DNA of 11,616 bases from Mailhella massiliensis (lineage in GTDB: Bacteria > Desulfobacterota > Desulfovibrionia > Desulfovibrionales > Desulfovibrionaceae): NCBI RefSeq assembly GCF_020741395.1, contig NZ_DYZA01000134.1:1-11616 (forward strand), in the 5' to 3' direction. Shown in pieces: positions 6,189-11,616 of the stretch; position 1 is the first letter of the stretch, and every line of letters begins with the position of its first letter. The translations under genes were made by a program, and so were the position numbers. The notes under the pieces were generated by a model. The model made no database searches and was not told the origin of the DNA. It worked only from the letters and a program-made list of their open reading frames with translations.

Positions 6189-7679
6189 CTATTTCCCTTC
6201 ACCTATGCGGCGCAGCACTTCCTTGAGAAGGTTCCAGGTGTTTTCTGCAGAGGAAAGGTAGAGTGTTTCTTTTGTGGAATGGGCTCCTGTTACCGTAGGT
6301 CCGAAGGAGATAAAGTCTACTTTGCGACCGAGCTTCTGGAATTTGTCGGCAAAAAGCCCGCATTCCAGCCCGGCATGGATGCCTTCCACACGGGCTTTTT
6401 TATGAAACAGCTCTTCGTAGCTCTTCGTGAAGACTGGCTCGAGTCGGGATTCGGGGTTGTATTCCCAGGCCGGGTAGTCTCCCGAATGTTCGACGCTTCC
6501 TCCGACCAGGGCGCCGAGGAGGTCGATCCTGCGGCAGAGGTCCTCCTTTTTGCTGGCCACGGAACTTCTGGTCTGGCATTGGAAGACGATGTTCTCCCCT
6601 TCCATACGGATCATGGCGAAGTTGTTGGAGGTCTCCACCAGATTCTGGCTGGTGATGTTTTTGTCCATGGAGGCTATGCCGTCGGGCACGAGCATTGCAG
6701 CGGAAAGGACGCGTTTCTCGCTCTCCTGCGTAAGGACGCGCGTTTCCTCTTCCGCTTCGTCCATGTTTATGGCAAGGCCCGCGCCGTCGGAGCCGCGAAG
6801 TTCGTGGCGGAAGGTTTCTTCCCAGCGCTTCATTTCCTTCAGAACAGCCTCTTTCTCCGCCTTGATGAAAAGTACGGCCGAGCTTTCCTTGGGAATGGCG
6901 TTAGCTGCAGTTCCCCCCTGCAGTGTTGCAAGACGACAGGGGAAGAGTTTTCCGAGCCCGTCCAGCAGCCTTGCCAGAAGTCTGTTGCTGTTGCCTCTTT
7001 CCCGGATGATTTCCAGCCCGGAATGTCCGCCAGCGAGCCCTCCGAGCGTGATGCGTCGAAGCTCCCAGCCTTCGCTGGAGCAAAGGGCGGAGGCATCCTG
7101 GAATTCCACAGGGATGCTCATTCTGCTTCTTCTGCCTCCGGCACAGCTGACACAGAATATGCCTTCTTCTTCTGAATCCATGTTGATGAACAGGGAAGCG
7201 TTCAGAATGGAAACGTCGAAGGCCGTCGCTCCGCCCATACCCGCTTCTTCGTCGACGGTGATAACGGCTTCCAGCGGAGGGTGCGGAATGTCGTCTGCGT
7301 TGAGTATGGCCAGTGTATAGGCGAGAGCTATGCCGTTGTCCGCGCCGAGGGTAGTGCCTTCGGCGTAGAGACGATCCCCGTCGGTCATGAGTTTCAGCGG
7401 CTCTTTGGAGAAGTCGAAGTCCAGCCCCTCATCCTTCACGCAGACCATGTCCATGTGTCCCTGAAGAATGACGGTCGGGGAGTTCTCCATGCCCGGCGTG
7501 CCGGGCTTCTTTATGAGTACATTACCCGCGGCGTCCTGCATGGCGAAGAGGCCGCGTTCTTTGGCAAACGCAATGAGAAAGTCGCTGAGCGCGCGTTCAT
7601 TCCCGGATTCGTGGGGAATGGCGCTCAGTGCGGCAAACCATTTAAGATATTCCTTATCGGGAGAAAAGGCGCTGTTCAC
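6189..7679 (-). CDS. pepD: Aminoacyl-histidine dipeptidase (PepD-type, M20C metallopeptidase)
   Basis: Cytosolic zinc metallopeptidase that hydrolyses dipeptides, classically Xaa-His such as carnosine, and by extension other short peptides, supplying free amino acids. The 496 aa length and overall sequence match PepD (E. coli about 485 aa). Metal-site motifs appear in order: HMDMV (H75, with D77), TLGADNG (D114, bridging), EEAGM (catalytic E144 and neighbouring E145), NMDSEEEG (D168) and TGAHS (H467). The lid/dimerisation domain carries GGHSGLEI (H219), and HAGLECGLF lies at 435-443. No signal peptide is present. The start is GTG at 7679, with AGGAG seven bases upstream on the minus strand. 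It is a single-gene unit: convergent with the NSS array and divergent from the permease, with its own terminator. Its product would complement amino acid uptake, though no co-transcription is seen. Confidence 0.95.
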   Translation of the reverse strand: MNSAFSPDKEYLKWFAALSAIPHESGNERALSDFLIAFAKERGLFAMQDAAGNVLIKKPGTPGMENSPTVILQGHMDMVCVKDEGLDFDFSKEPLKLMTDGDRLYAEGTTLGADNGIALAYTLAILNADDIPHPPLEAVITVDEEAGMGGATAFDVSILNASLFINMDSEEEGIFCVSCAGGRRSRMSIPVEFQDASALCSSEGWELRRITLGGLAGGHSGLEIIRERGNSNRLLARLLDGLGKLFPCRLATLQGGTAANAIPKESSAVLFIKAEKEAVLKEMKRWEETFRHELRGSDGAGLAINMDEAEEETRVLTQESEKRVLSAAMLVPDGIASMDKNITSQNLVETSNNFAMIRMEGENIVFQCQTRSSVASKKEDLCRRIDLLGALVGGSVEHSGDYPAWEYNPESRLEPVFTKSYEELFHKKARVEGIHAGLECGLFADKFQKLGRKVDFISFGPTVTGAHSTKETLYLSSAENTWNLLKEVLRRIGEGK

Positions 7680-8010
7680 GGCGTAACTCCTGTGCGTTGA
7701 GTTTTTTCAAACTTCGGCGGGGCGCTATGCCTGTCCGAAGCACAAAGGACTGTGGAAAGCTCGCAGCTTGCGTCCGCATGGTACATGGGAAAGGCGTCTC
7801 GTGTACAGTCCTGTATGCCCCCGCCCGCGCAACCTCCGGTTTTTTATGTTGGTTTATGGAAAAGTTCATGGTAATTTCCGTGGAACGCCGTTTCAGGTCC
7901 CCGCCATGCCGTGCGGCCCGGAACTTTTGCAGGGAACGGTAGACAATGCGGCGCGAGATTTTCCCCGTAGTCCGGGGGGGAGGGGCCTTTTTCAGAAGAA
8001 GGAATTTTCC
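7680..8010. other. Divergent intergenic region, left part, no gene recognised
   Basis: This spacer lies between the divergent peptidase and permease genes. Several short open frames cross it on both strands, but none has a convincing ribosome binding site together with family-like sequence. It should hold the promoter of pepD (minus strand) and of the permease (plus strand), but no clear -35/-10 pair was found. The only discrete element seen is the near-palindrome TACAGTCCTGTA at 7804-7815. Confidence 0.5.
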
Positions 8011-8090
8011 CGGGGGACAGTCTCCCGAAAGGCGAAGAGGGCAGAACATGCGGGCGAGTAGGAAAATGTGCGCCCTCAGGGCGTTTTTCC
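8011..8090 (+). promoter_or_regulatory. Attenuator-like leader upstream of the purine permease
   Basis: Three elements occur in order. A 7-bp hairpin pairs 8011-8017 with 8021-8027 (CAG loop). GAGGGC follows at 8037-8042. A terminator-like hairpin then pairs CGCCC (8071-8075) with GGGCG (8079-8083) around TCA, followed by TTTTT (8084-8088). GAGGGC is exactly complementary to GCCCTC at 8072-8077, so it could compete with the terminator stem as an antiterminator. No known riboswitch consensus (purine, ZTP, guanidine, preQ1) was recognised. That it regulates the permease is inferred from position only. Confidence 0.45.
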
Positions 8091-8182
8091 GTCTTTCTGC
8101 TGGAGAGAGGCCGTGTTTTGTTTTTTATACGGAGAAGAAGGGAAATCCTGAGAATATACGGGGGGATACATGGCAGGCATGA
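8048..8182 (+). CDS. Possible 44-codon leader ORF overlapping the permease start
   Basis: An ATG at 8048 is preceded by GAGGG six bases upstream and opens a 44-codon frame. It runs through the terminator hairpin and stops at 8182, overlapping the permease start codon at 8170 in another frame. The translated product is basic at its start and matches no family that I recognise. The GAGGG that would bind the ribosome is also the putative antiterminator strand, which would fit translation-coupled control. It may equally be a chance frame. Confidence 0.22.
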   Translation: MRASRKMCALRAFFRLSAGERPCFVFYTEKKGNPENIRGDTWQA

Positions 8183-9483
8183 TCAACGGCATGTTCAGGT
8201 TGAAGGAGCACGGAAGCAGCATAAAAGTGGAGACCATGGCCGGTGCGACCACTTTTGTGACTATGGCCTATATCATTTTCGTCAATCCAGCCATGCTCGC
8301 GGATGCCGGTATGCCCCGTGAGGCGGCTTTTGCCGCCACCGTGTGGGGAGCTGCCCTGACCACGCTGTTCATGGGGATGTGGGCGAACCTGCCCATAGCG
8401 CTCGCCCCGGGCATGGGTATCAACGCCTTTTTCGCCTATACCGTGGTTCTGGGCATGGGGCTGCCGTGGCAGACGGCACTGGGAGCCGTGTTCATTTCCG
8501 GTGTGGTGTTTTTCCTGCTTTCCGTGACGAAACTGCGTGAACAGATCATCCGTGCCGTGCCGCTCAATCTCAAGTTGTCCATCACCGTGGGCATAGGTAT
8601 GTTCATCGCTTTTATAGGGCTTAAAAGCGCGGGTATAGTGGTGGATGATCCGGTTACTTTTGTCGCCTTGGGCAATATGAAGGATCCCGCTACGCTTCTT
8701 TCTCTGTTCGGGGTGCTGTTCATTGCCGTTCTTGAGTCGAAGAATGTGCGCGGTTCCATATTGCTGGGCATGGCGGTCACTACGGCGGCGGGCATGATCG
8801 TGGGCGCGGGGCCCGTACCTCACGGTATGCGCGATATCCTGAGCTTCAGCATACCCAGTTTCATGCCGACGTTTTTGCAGCTCGATATTTTTGCCGCCCT
8901 GGAGTACGGCCTTTTCACCGTTCTTTTCACCATGACTATGGTGGATCTTTTCGACAGCATGGGCACCATCATCGGCCTTTCCCGCAAGGCCGGCCTGATG
9001 AAGGAGGACGGAAGCATAGAAGGGCTGGATAAGGCACTGGTGGCCGACTCCTGCGGCACCATGCTTTCCGGCCTCTTGGGAACGCCCGCCGTAACAAGCT
9101 ACCTGGAAAGCTCCACAGGCATAGCGGAAGGCGGCCGCACCGGCCTTACCTCCGTCACCGTGGGGGTGCTCTTTCTCGTAAGCCTTGTTTTCGCCCCTCT
9201 TGTCGGCTTCGTCCAGGGCTATGCCACGGCCCCGGCACTCATCATAGTGGGCTCGATGATGATGCAGGAAACGCGGAACATTGATTTCAGCAGCATGGCC
9301 GATGCCCTGCCCGCCTTTCTCACCATTATCACCATGCCGCTTACGGGCAGTATCGCCACGGGCTTCGGTATGGGCTTCATCAGCTATGTGCTCATAAGGC
9401 TCTGTACAGGGCGGGCGAAGGAAGTAAGCCTTGTCATGTGGGTGGTTTCGGCCTGCTTTATCGTCAATTTTTCGTTGCGCTAG
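8170..9483 (+). CDS. NCS2-family purine nucleobase permease (AzgA / GhxP-AdeP type)
   Basis: Polytopic inner-membrane proton symporter for nucleobases. The AzgA-like branch of NCS2 transports adenine, guanine and/or hypoxanthine for purine salvage. The 437 aa length fits the family (E. coli AdeP about 445). Visible signatures are LKEHGSS at the N-terminus followed by ETMAGATTFVTMAYIIFVNP in TM1 (21-40), LPIALAPGMGINAFFAYTVV in TM3 (74-93), MVDLFDSMGT in TM8 (257-266) with the acidic residues D259 and D262, and GTPAVTSYLESSTGI in TM10 (304-318), the substrate-site region. Which purine is preferred cannot be read from these motifs. The ATG at 8170 has a G-run (8160-8165) four bases upstream as a poor Shine-Dalgarno match; an in-frame ATG at 8179 is less well placed. 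Transcription probably passes through the attenuator-like leader. It is monocistronic as far as can be seen, and no clear T-tract terminator follows it. Confidence 0.93.
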   Translation: MAGMINGMFRLKEHGSSIKVETMAGATTFVTMAYIIFVNPAMLADAGMPREAAFAATVWGAALTTLFMGMWANLPIALAPGMGINAFFAYTVVLGMGLPWQTALGAVFISGVVFFLLSVTKLREQIIRAVPLNLKLSITVGIGMFIAFIGLKSAGIVVDDPVTFVALGNMKDPATLLSLFGVLFIAVLESKNVRGSILLGMAVTTAAGMIVGAGPVPHGMRDILSFSIPSFMPTFLQLDIFAALEYGLFTVLFTMTMVDLFDSMGTIIGLSRKAGLMKEDGSIEGLDKALVADSCGTMLSGLLGTPAVTSYLESSTGIAEGGRTGLTSVTVGVLFLVSLVFAPLVGFVQGYATAPALIIVGSMMMQETRNIDFSSMADALPAFLTIITMPLTGSIATGFGMGFISYVLIRLCTGRAKEVSLVMWVVSACFIVNFSLR

Positions 9484-9579
9484 CCGAGGTGTGGCGGAAA
9501 GACACCGGTGAAGCGTATCGGCGCGACGTTGGGAACCCATGTTTTTTGCCATGCCGTGCAGTAGGGGGGCGTAAGCCAG

Positions 9580-9740
9580 ATGAATAAAGCTATGGCTGCA
9601 AGGCTCGTTCCAGAAGACATGCCTATGCGCCGGGCTTCGTACTCACCGACAGCAAGGACGCAGTCATCGGGGAATACGACGAGGGCGCGGTCAGGGGGCA
9701 GGCCGTGAAGAACCGTTACGAATATATGAGAAAATCGTGA
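9580..9740 (+). pseudogene. Possible decayed coding remnant with a frameshift
   Basis: An ATG at 9580, behind a G-rich stretch at 9563-9569, opens a frame reading MNKAMAARLVPEDM. This frame then becomes low-quality sequence. One frame over, from about 9618, the reading looks protein-like (AYAPGFVLTDSKDAVIGEYD) and continues to a stop at 9738-9740 with an acidic then basic tail. A single frameshift near 9615-9625 would join the two parts into roughly 50 residues. I do not recognise the family. It could be the 3' remnant of a gene lost by deletion, or chance. Confidence 0.3.
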
Positions 9741-10034
9741 GCGTTGTAGTGTCCTTTGCCGTGTGGTTCATGACTGGCTGCCGTGGAAGCAAACGGAGGC
9801 ATGTACTGCGTGCGGAATCCTGCTGCCGTGGGGCAACAAGGGGGGGGCCTGTTGCGTGTATCCGGCCCCCTGCCGAAGGTTCCGCTTTTTCCACCCTGTT
9901 ATACATACCAGGCAGTCGACGGAATACCTTTTCGCCACCTGCCCACAGGACAGATATTGTCTGTTGCACGGCATTCCTTCTGTCGCGGGTTCAGCGGAAC
10001 CCCTTTGATATCGCTTCAGTGAGAATGGCTGTTA
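9741..10034. other. Intergenic region, no gene recognised
   Basis: No frame here has family-like sequence. It contains a GC-rich hairpin (GGGGGCC at 9843-9849 with GGCCCCC at 9864-9870, 14-base loop, no immediate T-run) and a short palindrome, ACAGA-TATTG-TCTGT, at 9950-9964. The palindrome lies about 70 bases upstream of the cytochrome promoter and could be a regulator site. Confidence 0.45.
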
Positions 10035-10063
10035 TTGACATAATGTTCCATTAATCACATAGT
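10035..10063 (+). promoter_or_regulatory. Sigma-70 promoter of the split-Soret cytochrome gene
   Basis: A perfect -35 TTGACA (10035-10040) is followed, after a 17-base spacer, by the -10-like CATAGT (10058-10063). Transcription would begin near 10070. This rules against the in-frame GTG at 10070 as the start codon and supports a start at 10097 or later. Confidence 0.7.
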
Positions 10064-10129
10064 ACGAAGGTGTACCTTTCCCCAGACAGGCAAGGTATGT
10101 GTATGTCATTTTCTACCTCGGAGAAGAGT

Positions 10130-10978
10130 ATGGATTACAGCAGAAGAGCCATGCTGGGCGCCATGGGCGGTCTGGTTGTCGGCGGTTCCCTGGCCGCCAT
10201 GTCTGGCAATGTTATCGCGGCGCCTGCCGCCCCGGCCATGTCCGCCGGCAAGGATGGACATTTCGGCCAGATGGGTGGGGAATTCGGCTGGACCCCGAAG
10301 AAGATCGACGACATAGCCGCCGCGAGCGCCGTGGCCTACAAGGGATACTGGTACAAGGGCTACGGCTGCGGTTACGGGGTATTCTACAGCATCATCGGCA
10401 CCATGGCCGAAAAATACGGCGCGCCCTACAATTGCTTCCCTTTCACCATGATGGAAGGCTTCAAAGGCGGCATGTCCGACTGGGGCACCATCTGCGGCGC
10501 TCTGGCCGGTGCGGCCATGGCCTTTGCTGTATTCTATCCTCGTAGTGAAGCCACTCCCATGGTAAATGAACTGTTCCGCTGGTATGAAAAGACGGCCTTC
10601 CCTCTTTACAATCCCGGCGATGCCGCGCAGGGAGTAAAGGGCGAGCTTCCCACCAGCGTGGCTCATTCCGTGCTCTGCCATGTTTCCGTGTCCCGCTGGT
10701 CCCACGCCACCAAGCTCGCGGCCAACAGTACGGAGCGCAGTGAGCGCTGCGGCCGTATCACCGCCGACGTGAGCCGTAAGGCCATTGAGATCCTGAACGC
10801 CAAGATTGATGCCGGAAAGGACTGGAAGGGCGTTCTCGGCAAGCAGGAATCCGTGACCGGCTGCACCACCTGCCACGGCAAGGGCAAAATGGCCGATATC
10901 CAGAAGGGCAACATGGACTGTGCTCCCTGCCACAGCGGCTCCAAAGCTGTGGCCGACAAGTTCCACAACCATCCGTAA
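10130..10978 (+). CDS. Split-Soret-type dihaem cytochrome c, Tat-like signal, C-GCAxxG-C-C domain
   Basis: Exported c-type cytochrome with two covalently bound haems, resembling the split-Soret cytochrome c described from Desulfovibrio desulfuricans, a dimer whose physiological electron partner is not firmly known. Numbering from the ATG at 10130 (282 aa): an SRRAMLG twin-arginine-like motif near 4-10, then a hydrophobic glycine/alanine-rich segment and an Ala/Pro-rich region typical of a cleaved signal. The C-GCAxxG-C-C domain follows: C80 in YGCGYG, C102, C122 in ICGALAGA, C183 in LCHVSVS and C207 in ERCGR. Two haem-binding motifs close the protein: CTTCH (245-249) and CAPCH (264-268). Start: GGAG at 10120-10123 stands six bases before ATG 10130. 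ATG 10103, with AAGG seven bases upstream, would add nine residues and is a serious alternative. The gene has its own promoter and stands alone. The conserved cysteines may bind a further cofactor or form disulfides. Confidence 0.92.
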   Translation: MDYSRRAMLGAMGGLVVGGSLAAMSGNVIAAPAAPAMSAGKDGHFGQMGGEFGWTPKKIDDIAAASAVAYKGYWYKGYGCGYGVFYSIIGTMAEKYGAPYNCFPFTMMEGFKGGMSDWGTICGALAGAAMAFAVFYPRSEATPMVNELFRWYEKTAFPLYNPGDAAQGVKGELPTSVAHSVLCHVSVSRWSHATKLAANSTERSERCGRITADVSRKAIEILNAKIDAGKDWKGVLGKQESVTGCTTCHGKGKMADIQKGNMDCAPCHSGSKAVADKFHNHP

Positions 10979-11159
10979 CCATCGCGTGCATGTGACGTAT
11001 ATTGGGGGGAGCAGGTTTCCTTCCGCAGAAGAGAAGTCTTCGCATAAGGCGTGGAGGAAAGAGCTTCGTGTGTAAAAGCGGATCCCTGAACGACCTGTGT
11101 GCGGAGAAAGAACGCAAATCATAGTCTCCATGCGTTCATGCATCATCATATCATAATCA

Positions 11160-11192
11160 GGGGGAGGGCATGTCCTTCCCCTTTGATTTTTC
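11160..11192 (+). terminator. Probable intrinsic terminator upstream of the rRNA-type promoter region
   Basis: GGGGA (11161-11165) pairs with TCCCC (11177-11181) and GG with CC inside it, leaving one bulged T. TTTGATTTTT follows. It lies about 180 bases after the cytochrome stop and is the first terminator candidate for that transcript. Confidence 0.6.
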
Positions 11193-11239
11193 AGGCTGAG
11201 GAGCTGGACTTTCCCGGATTTTGCCGCTCAGAAGGGGGA

Positions 11240-11262
11240 AAAGAGCCCGAAGCGGGCTTTTC
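11240..11262. terminator. Second terminator, symmetric
   Basis: AGCCCG (11244-11249) and CGGGCT (11253-11258) form a perfect stem with an AAG loop, flanked by AAAAG and TTTTC. It could work on either strand. It insulates the cytochrome unit from the strong promoters downstream. Confidence 0.6.
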
Positions 11263-11362
11263 GGATGCAGAGGAAACAAAAAAGTTTTCATAAAATATTG
11301 AGTATCGTCAACAGGATATAGGTCATCTCGCGGAAAACTTCCGAAAAAAGGGAAAAAAGTGT

Positions 11363-11391
11363 TTGACAGATCGGGGGGAAATGGGCATAAC
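11363..11391 (+). promoter_or_regulatory. rRNA-type promoter P1
   Basis: A perfect -35 TTGACA (11363-11368), a 17-base spacer, and -10-like CATAAC (11386-11391). A-tracts directly upstream (about 11341-11360) look like an UP element that binds the RNA polymerase alpha subunit. The block resembles P2, 110 bases further on. Confidence 0.75.
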
Positions 11392-11472
11392 TCGAAAACG
11401 CGCTGAGGCACAGCGGCTCCAAGGAGCGCAAGCCGAAAGCGCTTCCTCCGAAAAAACTTTTGAAAAAAGTTG

Positions 11473-11501
11473 TTGACAGGGGAAACGAAAAGTTGCATAA
11501 A
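11473..11501 (+). promoter_or_regulatory. rRNA-type promoter P2
   Basis: A perfect -35 TTGACA (11473-11478), a 17-base spacer, and -10-like CATAAA (11496-11501). It is preceded by the same CCGAAAAAA...GAAAAAAGT upstream block as P1. A GC-rich start region follows. Two such promoters 110 bases apart are typical of rRNA operons. Confidence 0.78.
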
Positions 11502-11509
11502 GCAACACC

Positions 11510-11545
11510 GCCGCGAGTGAGCGGCACGGGTCTTTGACAAGTGAA
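11510..11545 (+). promoter_or_regulatory. boxB/boxA-like antitermination region of an rRNA leader
   Basis: A small hairpin pairs GCCGC (11510-11514) with GCGGC (11521-11525). It is followed by TCTTTGACAA (11531-11540), which resembles the rrn boxA core (E. coli TGCTCTTTAACA). The boxB-then-boxA order is that of rRNA leaders. TTGACA inside this element could be mistaken for a third promoter, but no -10 lies at the right distance. This points to a 16S rRNA gene just past the window end. Confidence 0.55.
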
Positions 11546-11566
11546 GAGCGAGTTGGGAAATAGAGC

Positions 11567-11606
11567 TTTGAGTTCGATTTGAGAACAATATGTTCTCTGA
11601 ATCAAA
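11567..11606 (+). other. Leader hairpin, probable part of pre-rRNA processing structure
   Basis: GAGAAC (11581-11586) and GTTCTC (11592-11597) form a perfect stem around AATAT. It is extended by GATT/AATC and TTTGA/TCAAA outside, with small mismatches. It lies in the presumed rRNA leader just before the window ends. Its role is inferred from position only. Confidence 0.4.
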
Positions 11607-11616
11607 TACTTGTCAA

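Noticed and set aside
7654..8049. 131-codon minus-strand frame and several plus-strand frames in the pepD/permease spacer
   Set aside because: Composition is basic and unstructured, no credible ribosome binding sites, and it overlaps the pepD start.
8125..9552. 475-codon minus-strand open frame across the permease
   Set aside because: Low-complexity His/Gly/Arg-rich translation antisense to a clear NCS2 permease; a shadow of its codon usage.
9737..10054. 105-codon plus-strand frame with a lipoprotein-like start (GTG, then a hydrophobic stretch ending in TGC)
   Set aside because: No Shine-Dalgarno sequence, an Arg/Cys/Ser-rich body without family resemblance, and the frame runs into the cytochrome promoter.
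10070..10129. Extended N-terminus of the cytochrome from the GTG at 10070
   Set aside because: The GTG lies at the expected transcription start of the TTGACA/CATAGT promoter and has no usable ribosome binding site.
10106..11149. 347-codon minus-strand open frame across the cytochrome gene
   Set aside because: The plus-strand frame has haem motifs, a signal peptide, promoter and ribosome binding site, whereas the antisense translation is His/Gly-rich without family resemblance.
11534..11562. Third TTGACA as a further promoter in the rRNA leader
   Set aside because: No -10-like hexamer at 16-18 bases; the sequence fits a boxA-type element better.
1..11616. CRISPR arrays, insertion sequences, tRNA genes or prophage genes
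   Set aside because: No regularly spaced repeats, transposase motifs, cloverleaf-type sequences or phage-like proteins were seen on either strand.

Overview
This is a moderately GC-rich bacterial chromosome segment, probably from a host-associated member of the Desulfovibrionaceae (Desulfovibrio / Bilophila / Mailhella type). The main taxonomic pointer is a gene for a split-Soret-type dihaem cytochrome c, a protein known from Desulfovibrio. The tandem array of NSS transporters and the purine permease fit an anaerobe that imports amino acids and bases. The lineage is an inference, because no rRNA gene lies inside the window.

Layout, left to right. (1) 1-26 is a perfect inverted repeat, likely the terminator of the minus-strand gene that follows. 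(2) 53-1375, minus strand, is a CLC-type chloride/proton antiporter. (3) 1534-5924, plus strand, holds three consecutive full-length paralogous neurotransmitter:sodium symporters (NSS/SNF family). The first two share a promoter and leader arrangement. The third follows three stacked hairpins. A strong intrinsic terminator closes the array. (4) 6189-7679, minus strand, is a PepD-type M20 aminoacyl-histidine dipeptidase with its own terminator, convergent with the transporter array. (5) 7680-8169 is a long divergent spacer. Its right half holds an attenuator-like leader: a hairpin, a possible antiterminator strand, an intrinsic terminator and a possible short upstream ORF. This precedes (6) 8170-9483, an NCS2/AzgA-type purine-base permease. 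(7) 9484-10034 has no intact gene but contains a possible decayed coding remnant. (8) 10130-10978 is a split-Soret cytochrome c with a twin-arginine-like signal and its own consensus promoter. (9) 11160-11616 has two terminators, two near-identical strong promoters in tandem, and boxB/boxA-like elements. This looks like the control region of an rRNA operon starting just past the window end.

Functionally the window is mostly membrane transport (chloride, amino-acid-like substrates, nucleobases) plus one cytosolic dipeptidase and one exported cytochrome. Peptide hydrolysis and sodium-coupled uptake of amino-acid-like substrates would fit together in an amino-acid scavenging lifestyle, but each unit appears to be transcribed separately. 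The points most worth following are the triplicated NSS transporters with a divergent pocket in the third copy, the duplicated promoter, the hairpin-rich spacer before copy 3, and the attenuator-like leader of the permease.
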